From the NCBI RefSeq assembly GCF_007754425.1, contig NZ_CP037452.1, positions 2,244,664 through 2,308,663 of the forward strand: a stretch of DNA of 64,000 nucleotides, read 5' to 3'. Of the stretch, positions 27,154-38,208 are shown piece after piece (within the stretch, counting starts at the first letter, position 1; every line of letters begins with the position of its first letter). Origin of the DNA: Gimesia fumaroli. GTDB lineage: Bacteria; Planctomycetota; Planctomycetia; Planctomycetales; Planctomycetaceae. The notes beneath the pieces were generated by a model that was not told the origin of the DNA, searched no databases, and saw only the letters and a program-made list of their open reading frames with translations. Made by a program: the position numbers and the translations under genes.

Positions 27154-28614
27154 TCATGTCAGAATATCCTTGACGACAGTTCCATGGACGTCAGTAAGAC
27201 GGTAATCGCGACCCTGGAAACGGTAAGTCAGACGCTCGTGGTTGATGCCGAGGCAATGCAGGATCGTGGCATGAAAATCGTGCACGTGAACCGGATTTTC
27301 GGTGATGTTATAGCAGTAGTCGTCTGTTTGCCCGTAGGTAAGGCCGGGTTTGATGCCGCCCCCCGCCATCCAGATTGAAAAACAGCGCGGGTGATGATCT
27401 CGGCCAAACGATTGCGGATTACCTTGCGAATAGACCGTCCGGCCAAACTCGCCCCCCCAGATTACCAGTGTTTCATCAAGCATGCCCCGCTGTTTTAAAT
27501 CAGCAATCAAGGCGGCAGATCCCTGATCGGTCTGCTTGGCCAGAGTCGGCAGGTACTTTTGGACATTGCTATGGTGATCCCAGCCACGGTGAAACACTTG
27601 AATAAAGCGGACGCCCCGTTCGGCCAGTCTTCTTGCAAGCAGACAATTGGCCGCGTGGGTTCCCGGCTCCTTCACGTCGTCGCCATACAGTTTGAGTGTG
27701 CTGGCCGACTCATTGGAGATATCGGCGAGTTCGGGAACCGAGGTCTGCATGCGGTATGCCATTTCATATTGCGCGATTCGTGCGGCGATCTCCGGGTCCC
27801 CAACTTCCTGCTCTCGGATCTGATTGAGCTTCGCCAGACGGTCCAGCATCATCCGGCGCTGAGAATCATTTCCGCCGGCCGGATCGCTCAGGTAGAGAAC
27901 CGGATCACCCTGACTACGGAATTTGACACCTTGATACTTCGACGATAAAAAACCACTGCCCCACAACCGGTCATACAGGGGTTGGGCCTGATGAAACGAA
28001 TTTTTACTGAGCAGTACGACAAACGACGGGAGGTTTTCTGTCTCGCTTCCCAATCCGTAACTGAGCCAGGCCCCGATACTGGGACGACCCGGTTGCTGAT
28101 GTCCTGATTGAAAGAACGTAATAGCGGGATCATGATTGATGGCTTCGGTGTGCATGGAATTAATCACGCAAATGTCATCGGCTACGTTTCCCATATGCGG
28201 TAACAGATCACTCAGCCACGTGCCCGATTCACCGTGCTGCCGAAATTTCCAGGGCGATTTGACAACAGGGAATTTCTTCTGTCCTGCAGTCATGCCTGTC
28301 AGTCGCTGTCCTTTACGAATGCTGTCGGGCAATTCGCTCATGTGCAGTTTGTCGAGAGACGGTTTGTGAGCGAGCAGGTCGACCTGGGAAGGCGCGCCTG
28401 ACTGGAGCAGATAGATGACCCGCTTGGCTTTGGGAGCAAAATGCGGAATGCCTGGCAGACCGCCGACGCGTGATGCATCGCTGGTTGTTTCTTTCGAAAA
28501 CAGGTCACGATTGAGCAACGACGCCAGCGCTGCTACACCAATGCCGGTGCTCGAGCGTCCAAAAAATTGGCGCCGGTTAACCTGTAATTGCATTTCAGAC
28601 AAGGGGTCGAGCAT
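27154..28614 (-). CDS. DUF1501 family exported protein (pair 2)
   Basis: This 486-residue DUF1501 protein belongs to the inverted second pair. It has a TAT-like signal (VNRRQFFGRSSTGIGVAALASLL) and the family motifs [46 protein letters not shown] and GRDHHPRCFSIWMAGGG. In the first motif the usual GGPS-x-DLFD is changed to GAPSQVDLLA, so one residue that is acidic in the paralogues is lost. Its ribosome site (AAGGA) lies inside the last codons of the upstream PSCyt1 gene, with only four bases between the genes, so translation is coupled. Confidence 0.9.
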   Translation of the reverse strand: MLDPLSEMQLQVNRRQFFGRSSTGIGVAALASLLNRDLFSKETTSDASRVGGLPGIPHFAPKAKRVIYLLQSGAPSQVDLLAHKPSLDKLHMSELPDSIRKGQRLTGMTAGQKKFPVVKSPWKFRQHGESGTWLSDLLPHMGNVADDICVINSMHTEAINHDPAITFFQSGHQQPGRPSIGAWLSYGLGSETENLPSFVVLLSKNSFHQAQPLYDRLWGSGFLSSKYQGVKFRSQGDPVLYLSDPAGGNDSQRRMMLDRLAKLNQIREQEVGDPEIAARIAQYEMAYRMQTSVPELADISNESASTLKLYGDDVKEPGTHAANCLLARRLAERGVRFIQVFHRGWDHHSNVQKYLPTLAKQTDQGSAALIADLKQRGMLDETLVIWGGEFGRTVYSQGNPQSFGRDHHPRCFSIWMAGGGIKPGLTYGQTDDYCYNITENPVHVHDFHATILHCLGINHERLTYRFQGRDYRLTDVHGTVVKDILT

Positions 28615-28618
28615 CGTT

Positions 28619-31600
28619 TTATTCCTTCGTAATCGCTTCGTCCAGATTCAGAAACACGCGAGTCAGACTGGTGAAAGCCGCCAGCTTTGCTGGATTGAAT
28701 TTTGCATCAGAGGCTGAATCACCGACCTGTAGCAGACGAAGTGCGGCTGCCTGATCATTGGCGTAAAACTTCATATCGGTTTCATAAGCTTCGCGGAAAA
28801 GAGCCAGTTCAGAATCACTGGGTTGTCGCGCCGTGACCAGTCGAAATCCATATTCGATCTGTTCATCAACCGTCGCGCCACCTTCAGACAGCATCCGCTC
28901 GGCCAGCTTTCGGGCTGCTTCGACGAATTGGGGGCCATTCAACAGCAGTAATGCTTGTAGCGGCGTATTGGTTCGTGACCGACGAATCGTACAGAATTCC
29001 CGTTCCGGGGCATCGAGTGTTTTCAGCATGGGAGAAGGTACCGTCCGCTTCCAGAATGTGTAGAGACTCCGTCGATAGAGATCATCCCCGGTTCCTTGTG
29101 GATATGCTTTGGAGTAATTCGGACGGTTATTCAATTCGAGCCAAAGGCCTTTCGGCTGATACGGGTAGACACTTTTTCCGCCCAACCGTTCGACAAGTAA
29201 TCCACTGGTGACTAACGTGGCATCGCGAATTTCTTCGGCAGACAGTCGCATTCTGGGGCCGCGAGCGAGAAGTCGATTTTCCGGGTCTTGAGTGTAGGCA
29301 GCTGCACCGACGTGAGAGGTTTGCTGATAGGTGGCGGAATTCAAAATCAACCGCTGCATCTGTTTGATGTCCCAGCCACTGCGAATAAATTCCAGGGCTA
29401 ACCAATCCAGTAATTCCGGATGGCTGGGTAATTCACCTTGTACTCCGAAATCTTCAGACGTTTTGACTAATCCCAATCCAAAGATGCGTTGCCAGTAGCG
29501 ATTGACGGCAACACGCGCCGTAAGAGGATGACCGGGATCAACCAGCCACTCGGCGAAGCCCAGACGATTCTTTGCTGCCGTTTTGGGCATCGGCGGGAAA
29601 ATCGCGGGAACATTGGGGCTGACTTGATCGCGGGGTTCATTATATTGCCCGCGGTCGAGAAGATACGTGGCGCGTGGCTGAGCCATGTCATGCATGATCA
29701 TGGTCTCAGGGATCGCTGTCATTTTCTGTTTTTCGAGTTTCGCGATCTGTTGCTGGAGTTCCTGCCTGGGGTTGTGATGCGCGAGGAAATACTCACGCAG
29801 TTGTTTTTGTTCGTTGGCGGTGCGGAGATTTTGTTTTTTCGCAGCAATCTGTCGAATCTCAGCAGGAATCCCGTGCAACTGCAGATTTTGGGGAGCGTCG
29901 CCCGTGATGGATAAGCGGGGACGCCCCACGCCGTGTGTCGCAAAACCGGCGTCGTGACGCAGACGAAACTGCAATTCGGTGCCACCCTCAAAGCCGAAGG
30001 GGGAGGCCGCGATGAACATGGCCGTCGCGGGAAGTTTGCGCGTCGGTCCGTCTACTGCCCAACCGTTGTTGCCGGCCACACTCCCATCAATGGCTTTGGC
30101 GATTTCATAATTGGCCTGTGAATAGTCGGCGATTGCGCGGGTAAATTTCACGGTTTGCTGCTGAGAAGGATCTGCGTGGGAAACCGCCGTTAGTTCAAAT
30201 TCGCTCAGAACAAAATTAGAATTGCTGTGACGACCTGGGCCACCGCCGGGAAGTGACTCATGCGTGAGCGCTTCCAGTCGGACTGCGGTCAGATTGGTTG
30301 CGTCAGTTTTCGCTGTGATCTCGTAGACATCTTTTTGAGGATTCGCGCCGCTGGTCAGAATAGACTTGTCGGCGAGCTTCGTAAGAGTCGTTCCCCCGGA
30401 TGATTTCATAGTCAGTGGTTCAACCACTGTCCAGCCTTGTTCCGGCTGTGTGGAGATACGCTCTGACCATGAATTCAAATGCTGGGCAATGTTGACAGGT
30501 TTCTTCAGCTCAGCCTTCAGTCGCGCCAGTTCGACTTCAAATTTTTGCTGTGATGCTGTCGCAAGCGGTGAAGGAATACGTTGTTTGGGAGCAAATCCTC
30601 GCATGCCTCGTTCTGGTACCTGATTGAAAAACGCATACAGCTGATAGAACTCTTTTTGAGAGAGGGGATCGAATTTATGTTCGTGGCAGCGGGCACAGCC
30701 GATCGTGAGTGCGAGCCAGACCTCACCTGTCGTAACCAGTCGATCCATGACATACTCGGTCCGATACTCTTCATCAATAATACCACCTTCAATCGTGATG
30801 CCGTGGTTTCGATTGAAACCGGTTGCCAGCCGTTGCTGATCGGTGGCGGCTGGCAACAAGTCGCCGGCAAGCTGTTCGATTGTGAATTCGTTGAACGGTT
30901 TATTTTCGTTATACGCATTGATGACCCAGTCTCGCCAGATCCATTGTTCTCGTTCGGTGTCATATTGATAACCGTTGCTGTCGGCATAGCGGGCCAGATC
31001 AAGCCAGTGCCGCGCCATGTGTTCGCCGTAGGCAGGAGAGGCAAGATAGTAATCGACCATCGTTGCATACGCGTTCGGAGATTGATCGGAAAGAAACTTG
31101 TCGATTTCTTTGAGCGTGGGAGGCAAGCCGGTCAAATCAAAGGCCACACGTCGAATTAAGGTTTCCCGGTTTGCTTCGTGTGCGGGTTGTAATCCTTCAC
31201 GTTCCAACCGTGCAAGTACAAAGTGGTCTATGTTGTTCTTCGGCCAGGTGGTGTTTTGTGTTTTGGGGATCGCCGGTTGTTTTGGAGCGACGAAGGCCCA
31301 GTGTGGTTCATATTCCGCACCATGCTCAATCCACGTTTTGAGAATGGCAATCTGTTTTTGATTAAGTGGCTTCGGTCCCTCCACCGGAGGCATACGCTCA
31401 TTTTCATCTTGTGTCGTGATGCGATGAATGAGTTCGCTCGATTGCACTTTACCGGGTGTGATGGCCCTCTTGCCCGAGTCTGCCTTGCCGATTGCTGATT
31501 CTCGCTGGTCCAATCGCAAACCCGCTGCACGCGTTGCCGAGTCGGGGCCGTGACACGTAAAACAATGATTTGAGAGAATCGGCAGGACATCGCGATTGAA

Positions 31601-31681
31601 TTCGATTGTTTCTTCTGCTGCAGCAACGCAAGTCAATAGCGTTGCTGGCAAAGTGATCAAAATCATCTTGATTGCGTTCAC
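28619..31681 (-). CDS. PSCyt1/DUF1549/DUF1553 protein with a discoidin-like insert (pair 2)
   Basis: This 1020-residue exported protein starts at a GTG with AAGGG eight bases upstream and has a signal peptide. Haem motifs are CFTCH in PSCyt1 and CARCH (GCARCHEHKFDPL) in DUF1549. The C-terminal DUF1553 part has [28 protein letters not shown] and [16 protein letters not shown]. Unlike the other two paralogues, the middle region (about 430-605) has no LamG domain. It carries a segment with SNFVLSEFELTAVSHADPS, AKAIDGSVAGNNGWAVDG and LQFRLRHDAGF, which looks like a discoidin/F5-8-type carbohydrate-binding domain. The pairs may thus recognise different glycans. It is divergent from pair 3. Confidence 0.88.
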   Translation of the reverse strand: MNAIKMILITLPATLLTCVAAAEETIEFNRDVLPILSNHCFTCHGPDSATRAAGLRLDQRESAIGKADSGKRAITPGKVQSSELIHRITTQDENERMPPVEGPKPLNQKQIAILKTWIEHGAEYEPHWAFVAPKQPAIPKTQNTTWPKNNIDHFVLARLEREGLQPAHEANRETLIRRVAFDLTGLPPTLKEIDKFLSDQSPNAYATMVDYYLASPAYGEHMARHWLDLARYADSNGYQYDTEREQWIWRDWVINAYNENKPFNEFTIEQLAGDLLPAATDQQRLATGFNRNHGITIEGGIIDEEYRTEYVMDRLVTTGEVWLALTIGCARCHEHKFDPLSQKEFYQLYAFFNQVPERGMRGFAPKQRIPSPLATASQQKFEVELARLKAELKKPVNIAQHLNSWSERISTQPEQGWTVVEPLTMKSSGGTTLTKLADKSILTSGANPQKDVYEITAKTDATNLTAVRLEALTHESLPGGGPGRHSNSNFVLSEFELTAVSHADPSQQQTVKFTRAIADYSQANYEIAKAIDGSVAGNNGWAVDGPTRKLPATAMFIAASPFGFEGGTELQFRLRHDAGFATHGVGRPRLSITGDAPQNLQLHGIPAEIRQIAAKKQNLRTANEQKQLREYFLAHHNPRQELQQQIAKLEKQKMTAIPETMIMHDMAQPRATYLLDRGQYNEPRDQVSPNVPAIFPPMPKTAAKNRLGFAEWLVDPGHPLTARVAVNRYWQRIFGLGLVKTSEDFGVQGELPSHPELLDWLALEFIRSGWDIKQMQRLILNSATYQQTSHVGAAAYTQDPENRLLARGPRMRLSAEEIRDATLVTSGLLVERLGGKSVYPYQPKGLWLELNNRPNYSKAYPQGTGDDLYRRSLYTFWKRTVPSPMLKTLDAPEREFCTIRRSRTNTPLQALLLLNGPQFVEAARKLAERMLSEGGATVDEQIEYGFRLVTARQPSDSELALFREAYETDMKFYANDQAAALRLLQVGDSASDAKFNPAKLAAFTSLTRVFLNLDEAITKE

Positions 31682-32017
31682 GATAGATACCCTTTGAGCA
31701 GCTTGAAAACCAAAATTGGTTTGATCTATGAATCGGAACTCTTAATCCTAATATATCAGGGATTTTGGGAAGATGGTAGCGAAAGTCGAATGCTTTCACT
31801 GAACCTGAGAAATGCAGCATGGGACCATTCAGCAGTCTGCATTCATCTTTGACTTGAAAAGCCTTGACAATTGTCTTCATGCAAACTTACCATCTAAGTA
31901 ACGATCATTCATTTGGGACCCACCTGTTCTCCTCGTGCTGCGATGTCGCAGTTTCGGTATTTCTTGAGACGCACCAGGATCGTTAATTATGTTCAGATTT
32001 TAAGGACATGATTGAGT
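31682..32017. other. Divergent promoter region between PSCyt1 pairs 2 and 3
   Basis: About 330 A+T-rich bases separate two divergent PSCyt1 genes and must carry both promoters. A TTGACA occurs at 31864-31869 without a clear -10 box. No repeat shared by both sides was recognised. Confidence 0.3.
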
Positions 32018-35000
32018 ATGCGCATGCTTCCTCGCTCCGTTTTCTTGTTGTGGTCGAGTTTTCTCGCTCTAACGATCAATGTCTGTCTGGCTGAGAATGA
32101 TCAGGTTAAACAAGACGCTGCATCGAAAACGAAAATTGATTTCAGCCGTGATATTCGACCAATTCTTTCTGAAAACTGCTTTCATTGCCATGGTCCCGAC
32201 ACGAAACATCGCGAAGGTGATCTTCGGCTGGACCTGGAAGAAGCGGCGAAAGCAGATTCGATTGTTCCCGGACATTCGGATCAAAGTGAATTTTATAAAC
32301 GGATCAGCAGCACTGATCCTGATCTTCAAATGCCTCCCACTGATTCGAATAAAAAATTGACTGCGGAGAAGAGAGAATTGCTCAAACGCTGGATTGATGA
32401 GGGAGCTGAATGGACCAGTCACTGGGCGTTTCGCGCTCCAGAAAAATCATCATTACCAGCAGTCAAAAACAACAAGTGGGTGCGTAATTCCATCGATCAG
32501 TTTGTTCTGGCACAAATAGAATCTCAACAGTTACAGCCTTCAAGAGAAGCCAGCCGTCGTACTTTGATTCGCCGACTGACGTTTGATTTGACGGGGCTGC
32601 CGCCCACCATTCCCGAGATCAATCAATTTCTGAATGATAACTCTCCTAACGCCTATGAAAAACTGGTTGACCGTCTGCTAAGTTCAAAACAGTACGGCGA
32701 GCGAATGGCTCTGATGTGGCTGGATGCGGCCCGTTATGGTGATACGAGTGTGTATCATGCAGATGGGCCACGCGATATGTGGGCCTGGCGTGATCGCATC
32801 GTGCAAATGTATAACGAAAATATTCCCTTTGACCAGTTTTCAACGGAACAACTGGCGGGAGATTTGCTTCCCAACGCAACGCCACTGCAAATGGTGTCTT
32901 CCGGATTTAATCGGAATAACGGGACCACCGATGAAGGAGGCCTGATTCCGGAAGAGTACCGCGTTGAGTACGCCGTCGACCGGGTGAAAACGACGTCCAC
33001 GGTCTGGTTGGGGCTCAGCATGGAATGTGCTCAATGCCATGAGCATAAATACGATCCTATTTCACACGAGGACTATTACCGCTTCTTCGGTTTTTTCAAC
33101 ATCAGCGCCGACGCCGGTAGTCAGACACGAAAAGGAAATGCCAAACCGACGGTGGCGCTGGTCGATCCGGAAAAACAAAAAAAACTGCCGGGGACACGAG
33201 AGAGAATCAAAGAAAACCAGCAGCAGATCGCCGCTCGTCAAAAGTCAGCTGAGCCTCAGTTTGCAGCCTGGTTGGCAGCGAAAGAAAAAGAACAACATGC
33301 AGCGCCTTCGCACATTGAGGGTCAGATTCTGCAGTTCAGGCTCGATGAAGGCAAAGGAACCCAGGTTGTCGATCAAGTGGATCAGAATCGCAAAGGAACC
33401 ATTCATGGTAAGGCTGACTGGGTGAAGTCTCCTTACGATCAGGGTCTGCATTTTGATGGCAAAACCTATGTGGATCTGGGGAATGTGTGTGATTTTGAAC
33501 GGACCGATTCATTTTCCTACGGTGGCTGGATCAATCTCGACCCGAAAGGTTCCGGCGCACTTTTGGCAAAAATGGACGACGCCAATAGTTATCGCGGGTA
33601 CGATATCCTCATCTCCGGCGAACAAATCTCGGTACATATCATCAATACGTGGCCCACGAATGCCATAAAGGTGACCACGAAGAAAAAACTCAAACCTTCA
33701 ACCTGGCAGCATGTGTTTGTAACCTATGATGGTTCATCCAAAGCGAAGGGCGTGAAAATCTATGTCGATGGTCAGTTGTGGGACTGGAAGATCGAGCAGG
33801 ACCGCTTAACGGAATCCATTCGTACGCCCAAAACGTTACTGATTGGCAGCCGGCATCCTAGTTCTCGTTTAAAGGGGACTATCGATGAAGTCTCTGTCTT
33901 TAATCGTGTGCTCAGTCAATCCGAAGTGGAGACACTCACAAAGCAACTTCCGATTACGACCATCCTGGCTGTGTCTCCTGAGAAACGAACGGCAGAGCAA
34001 CAGCAGCAGTTGCGTAATTACTATCTGGAACGGGAAGACGCAGAATATATCGCCTTGCTCAAGAAAAAGCAGGAATTGAAAGCAGAGGAGACAGAACTTC
34101 TCAAGCCGTTAACGACGGTCATGATCATGGGGGACATGCCCAAGCCTCGCGACACATTTATCCTCGCCCGCGGTGCTTATGATTCTCCCACCAAGCAGAA
34201 AGTCGAACCGGGTACGCCGGCGGTTCTGCCTCCCATGCCCAAAGATGCACCTCAAAATCGTCTGGGTTTAGCACAATGGCTGTTTGCAGACAATCATCCT
34301 CTCACCGCTCGCGTCGCCGTAAATCGGTATTGGCAGATGTTATTTGGGACTGGGCTGGTTACGACGCCCGAAGATTTCGGTTCACAGGGCGCGTTCCCCA
34401 GTCATCCGCAATTGCTGGACTGGTTGGCAGTCGACTTCAGAGAATCGGGTTGGGATGTGAAACGAATGCTCAAACAAATTGTGATGTCGGCGACCTATCG
34501 GCAAACATCAGATGTCTCGCGGGCAGACTATTTGCGGGATCCTGCAAACAGACTTCTGGCCCGCGGTGCGCGTTTTCGCTTACAGGGAGAAATGATCCGC
34601 GATAGCGCGCTCGATATCAGTGGATTACTCAATCCCCAAATGGGAGGTCCGGGAGTAAAACCGTATCAGCCGCCCGGGCTCTGGAAAGAAGTGGGATTGG
34701 GGGGAAATCCCAAATTCGTGCAGGATCACGGCGAGAAACTGTATCGCCGCAGCTTATATACCTACTGGAAACGATCCGCGCCTCCTCCGTCGATGCAGAT
34801 CTTTGATGCACCAACACGGGAAAAGTGTACGATCAGACGACCACGCACAAATACACCTCTGCAGGCATTAGTCACAATGAATGATGTCCAGTATGTCGAA
34901 GCGGCCCGTCACCTTGCAGAACGAATGTTGAAAGAAGGGGGAGCAACCAATGCCGAACAGGTTGGTTATGCCTTTCTACTGGCAACGGCCAGAGAGCCTC

Positions 35001-35200
35001 GATCAACAGAAAGAGAAGTACTACTGGATGTTTATGATGAAAGTCTGAAGCACTATCAGACCAATTTAAAAGCGGCAGAAGAACTGCTTCAAGTTGGTGA
35101 ATCACCCCGCAATAAAAATTTGAATGTCGCGCAACTGGCAGCCTGGACTGTGGTCGCCAACATGATTTTAAATTTAGACGAAACTTTAACTCGTGAGTAA
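32018..35200 (+). CDS. PSCyt1/DUF1549/DUF1553 protein with LamG-like insert (pair 3)
   Basis: This protein of about 1060 residues has a signal peptide ([19 protein letters not shown]), a PSCyt1 domain with CFHCH, a DUF1549 domain with CAQCH ([12 protein letters not shown]), and a LamG-like middle domain (about 445-640, with [10 protein letters not shown] and [16 protein letters not shown]). The C-terminal DUF1553 domain contains [28 protein letters not shown] and [16 protein letters not shown]. It is closer to the pair-1 protein than to pair 2. ATG 32018 or TTG 32012 may be used; AAGGA lies at 32002-32006. The DUF1501 partner starts six bases after the stop. Confidence 0.9.
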   Translation: MRMLPRSVFLLWSSFLALTINVCLAENDQVKQDAASKTKIDFSRDIRPILSENCFHCHGPDTKHREGDLRLDLEEAAKADSIVPGHSDQSEFYKRISSTDPDLQMPPTDSNKKLTAEKRELLKRWIDEGAEWTSHWAFRAPEKSSLPAVKNNKWVRNSIDQFVLAQIESQQLQPSREASRRTLIRRLTFDLTGLPPTIPEINQFLNDNSPNAYEKLVDRLLSSKQYGERMALMWLDAARYGDTSVYHADGPRDMWAWRDRIVQMYNENIPFDQFSTEQLAGDLLPNATPLQMVSSGFNRNNGTTDEGGLIPEEYRVEYAVDRVKTTSTVWLGLSMECAQCHEHKYDPISHEDYYRFFGFFNISADAGSQTRKGNAKPTVALVDPEKQKKLPGTRERIKENQQQIAARQKSAEPQFAAWLAAKEKEQHAAPSHIEGQILQFRLDEGKGTQVVDQVDQNRKGTIHGKADWVKSPYDQGLHFDGKTYVDLGNVCDFERTDSFSYGGWINLDPKGSGALLAKMDDANSYRGYDILISGEQISVHIINTWPTNAIKVTTKKKLKPSTWQHVFVTYDGSSKAKGVKIYVDGQLWDWKIEQDRLTESIRTPKTLLIGSRHPSSRLKGTIDEVSVFNRVLSQSEVETLTKQLPITTILAVSPEKRTAEQQQQLRNYYLEREDAEYIALLKKKQELKAEETELLKPLTTVMIMGDMPKPRDTFILARGAYDSPTKQKVEPGTPAVLPPMPKDAPQNRLGLAQWLFADNHPLTARVAVNRYWQMLFGTGLVTTPEDFGSQGAFPSHPQLLDWLAVDFRESGWDVKRMLKQIVMSATYRQTSDVSRADYLRDPANRLLARGARFRLQGEMIRDSALDISGLLNPQMGGPGVKPYQPPGLWKEVGLGGNPKFVQDHGEKLYRRSLYTYWKRSAPPPSMQIFDAPTREKCTIRRPRTNTPLQALVTMNDVQYVEAARHLAERMLKEGGATNAEQVGYAFLLATAREPRSTEREVLLDVYDESLKHYQTNLKAAEELLQVGESPRNKNLNVAQLAAWTVVANMILNLDETLTRE

Positions 35201-35206
35201 ATCGCA

Positions 35207-36673
35207 ATGAATCCTCTGGAAGAATACCAGCGACAGTTAACGCGTCGACAATTGTTATCACGCTCTCGTGGATGCCTGGGCGCAACAGCGCTTGCTACAT
35301 TATTGGGAGACGTTCCTAAACTATCTGCTGCCGGCCCAACAAACCCGGATCAACGAGGTTTGCCGGGACTGCCTCATTTTGCCCCCAAAGCGAAACGGGT
35401 GATTTATCTCTTTATGGCCGGTGGTCCCAGTCATATCGACCTGTTTGACTACAAACCGGAACTGAAGAAGATTCACGGGAAAGAGCTGCCTGAGTCGGTT
35501 CGCAAGGGACAACGACTCACGGGAATGACCAGCGGTCAGAAATCGTTTCCCTGTGTGGCGCCCATGTTCAATTTCAAACGTTATGGCGAACGGGGAACCT
35601 GGATCAATGGAGACATCCTGCCGCATACCGCATCGATTGCGGATGACATTGCGATTATCAGGACTATGAATACGGAAGCCATCAACCATGATCCCGCGAT
35701 TACGTATATTAATACGGGGACACAGCAGTTGGGACGTCCCAGTTTTGGCGCGTGGCTGAGTTATGGATTAGGCAGTCCAAACAAAGATTTGCCCGCTTAT
35801 GTGGTGATGATTTCTGTCGGTAATGCACCAGGGCAAGCACTCTATTCGCGGCTTTGGAGCAGTGGCAACTTGCCTTCACGCCATCAGGGCGTGCAGTTTC
35901 GTAGTGCCGGAGATCCCGTTTTGTTTCTGTCCGATCCCAAAGGATTGGACAGAGGTCTGCGTCGTAAAATGCTGGATGGACTGGCGAAAATCAATGCGGA
36001 AAAATCACAACTTTCAGGAGACCCGGAAATTGAAGCCCGCATCGCGCAATACGAAATGGCGTATCGGATGCAAACCTCGGTGCCGGGTTTAATGGATCTG
36101 AGCGGAGAAACAAAAGCGACGTTTGAGATGTACGGACCCGATTCAGAGAAAAAAGGAACATTCGCTGCAAACTGTATTTTAGCTCGTCGGATGGCCGAAC
36201 GCGGCGTCCCCTTCATTCAACTTTTCCAGCGTGGCTGGGATCAGCATGGCAACTTGCCCAAAGCAATTCGCAATAATTGTGATAAGGTGGATCAGCCCGC
36301 AGCCGCCCTGGTGAAAGATTTGAAACAACGGGGTTTATTGGACGATACCGTTGTCATCTTCGGTGGTGAATTCGGCCGCACAATTTATAGCCAGGGAACA
36401 TTAACGAAAGACAACCACGGCCGAGATCACCACGGTCGCTGTTTCTCAACCTGGGTTGCCGGTGGCGGATTTAAGCCAGGCATCGATTACGGCGAGACCG
36501 ACGATCATTGCTATAACATCGTCAGAGATCCCGTGCATATTAACGATTTAAACGCCAGCGTTCTGCATTGCCTGGGCATCGACCACAATCGCTTTACGGT
36601 GAAATATCAGGGGCTCGATCTCAAACTCACAGGCGTCGATGGAGCACAAGTCGTCAAGGGGCTACTGTCTTAG
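35207..36673 (+). CDS. DUF1501 family exported protein (pair 3)
   Basis: This 488-residue protein has a TAT-like signal ([23 protein letters not shown]) and the motifs [46 protein letters not shown] and [17 protein letters not shown]. It follows its PSCyt1 partner with a six-base gap, so the two are one transcription unit. Length and motif spacing match the DUF1501 proteins of pairs 1 and 2, which supports a common origin by duplication of the whole gene pair. Confidence 0.9.
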   Translation: MNPLEEYQRQLTRRQLLSRSRGCLGATALATLLGDVPKLSAAGPTNPDQRGLPGLPHFAPKAKRVIYLFMAGGPSHIDLFDYKPELKKIHGKELPESVRKGQRLTGMTSGQKSFPCVAPMFNFKRYGERGTWINGDILPHTASIADDIAIIRTMNTEAINHDPAITYINTGTQQLGRPSFGAWLSYGLGSPNKDLPAYVVMISVGNAPGQALYSRLWSSGNLPSRHQGVQFRSAGDPVLFLSDPKGLDRGLRRKMLDGLAKINAEKSQLSGDPEIEARIAQYEMAYRMQTSVPGLMDLSGETKATFEMYGPDSEKKGTFAANCILARRMAERGVPFIQLFQRGWDQHGNLPKAIRNNCDKVDQPAAALVKDLKQRGLLDDTVVIFGGEFGRTIYSQGTLTKDNHGRDHHGRCFSTWVAGGGFKPGIDYGETDDHCYNIVRDPVHINDLNASVLHCLGIDHNRFTVKYQGLDLKLTGVDGAQVVKGLLS

Positions 36674-36846
36674 GCAAAATAGATCTCAGGGGGACAAAGG
36701 AGAGAGCGGACAGATTTCTAGTTCTTCCTTCTGAGTGCACTACTTGACCTAGAGGCTGATTTTGATGATAATCGACAAATCAATTGTTACTGATGTAATG
36801 GCAAGCCAGCATCGCTCATTGCTTTACTGCCTGAAGAAATCGTTCG

Positions 36847-38208
36847 ATGAAAAAACAAATATCCCAAGAACTGACAAATTGCGAAGGAGTTTCACGTCGT
36901 AATTTTGTGCAGGCTGGCTTACTGGGCGCCGGCGGTCTGGGGCTGGCTGATCTCCTGAAGCTCAAAGCTGAGGGGGCGATTCACCCAAAACAGCAGGATA
37001 CCAGCGTTATTCTCTTCTGGTTAAGTGGCGGACCCGGCCATATGGAGACCTGGGACCCCAAGTCAGAAGCACCTGCAGATTATCGGGGGCCTTTTCAATC
37101 CATCGCGACGAGTCTGGATGGCGTGCAATTCAGTGAATTGATGCCGGAGCAGGCAAAGCTGGCTGAGCACCTCGCTGTCTTGCGAACGGTCAATCACGGT
37201 TCCGGCGATCATACGAAAGGGAATCACTGGATGCTGACGGGCTTCGAAGGCCCTGCATTCAATGCCCCTGATAACCGCGTGCAAAGACGACCCTCAATGG
37301 GTTCCGCGGCTTCCTTTTTGCGGGGTGCGAATCAGGCCGGGATGCCATCTTATGTAGGTGTACCGCATTTACGGGGCGGAACCGATAATCTGTTTCACTA
37401 TTCATCCTACATCGGAGGGGGCAGCAATCCGTTCATTGTCAATTCTGATCCGAATACCAATGGCTTCAATGTCAAAAATCTCACGTTAGCAAAAAACTTG
37501 ACGTTAGACAGATTGAACAATCGTCGGGAACTTCTGGGTTCACTCGATGTGCTGCCGCGCGATCATGAAAAATCATTCCGCGATCTGGATGAACATCAAC
37601 AGAAAGCATTTGAGTTACTCGCCTCAAAAGGTGTTCGATCCGCGTTCGACATAACGGCAGAGCCCGACTTTCTGCGTGACAGTTACGGTCGGCATACCTT
37701 CGGACAAAGTGCTTTACTGGCGCGTCGACTGATTGAGCATGGCGCGACATTTGTGACCGTCAACTGTGTGCCGTGGGACCATCACGGTTCTGCAGGTCGA
37801 TATAAAACCGAAGAGGGGGCACGCAAACTGATCCCCCCGCTTGATGCCGCGATTGCAGGTCTCGTTCGCGATTTGATGGATCGCGGCTTGTATGAGAAAA
37901 CGCTGGTTGTAGCGATGGGCGAGTTTGGTCGAACGCCACGCATTAATAAACATGCTGGCCGTGATCACTGGGGCAGAGTATTCAGCGTATTAATGGGCTG
38001 TGGCGGTTTGAATATGGGGCAGGTTGTTGGTCGTTCCAGTAGCCGCGGTGAAGATGTGGTGGAACGTCCTATCGGTCCACAAGACGTCGCTGCGACAATT
38101 TACCGACATCTGGGAATTGATCCACAGCGCGTGATTTTGCGTGATCGACTGGACCGCCCGATGCCTCTTCTCGATACCGGCGAAGCGGTTTCCGAATTGT
38201 TTGGCTGA
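36847..38208 (+). CDS. DUF1501 family exported protein (unpaired)
   Basis: This 453-residue DUF1501 protein follows pair 3 after 173 bases. The signal is GVSRRNFVQAGLLGAGGLGLADLL. Motifs are FWLSGGPGHMETWDPKS, GMPSYVGVPHL, MGEFGRTPRINKHAGRDHWGRVFSVLMGCGG split over about residues 356-386, and RPIGPQDVAATIYRHLGID near the end. It belongs to the subgroup of the proteins at 3241 and 43812 (with FGRTP and GRDHW), not to the paired subgroup (FGRT[IV]YSQG and GRDHH). It may be transcribed on its own. Confidence 0.9.
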   Translation: MKKQISQELTNCEGVSRRNFVQAGLLGAGGLGLADLLKLKAEGAIHPKQQDTSVILFWLSGGPGHMETWDPKSEAPADYRGPFQSIATSLDGVQFSELMPEQAKLAEHLAVLRTVNHGSGDHTKGNHWMLTGFEGPAFNAPDNRVQRRPSMGSAASFLRGANQAGMPSYVGVPHLRGGTDNLFHYSSYIGGGSNPFIVNSDPNTNGFNVKNLTLAKNLTLDRLNNRRELLGSLDVLPRDHEKSFRDLDEHQQKAFELLASKGVRSAFDITAEPDFLRDSYGRHTFGQSALLARRLIEHGATFVTVNCVPWDHHGSAGRYKTEEGARKLIPPLDAAIAGLVRDLMDRGLYEKTLVVAMGEFGRTPRINKHAGRDHWGRVFSVLMGCGGLNMGQVVGRSSSRGEDVVERPIGPQDVAATIYRHLGIDPQRVILRDRLDRPMPLLDTGEAVSELFG

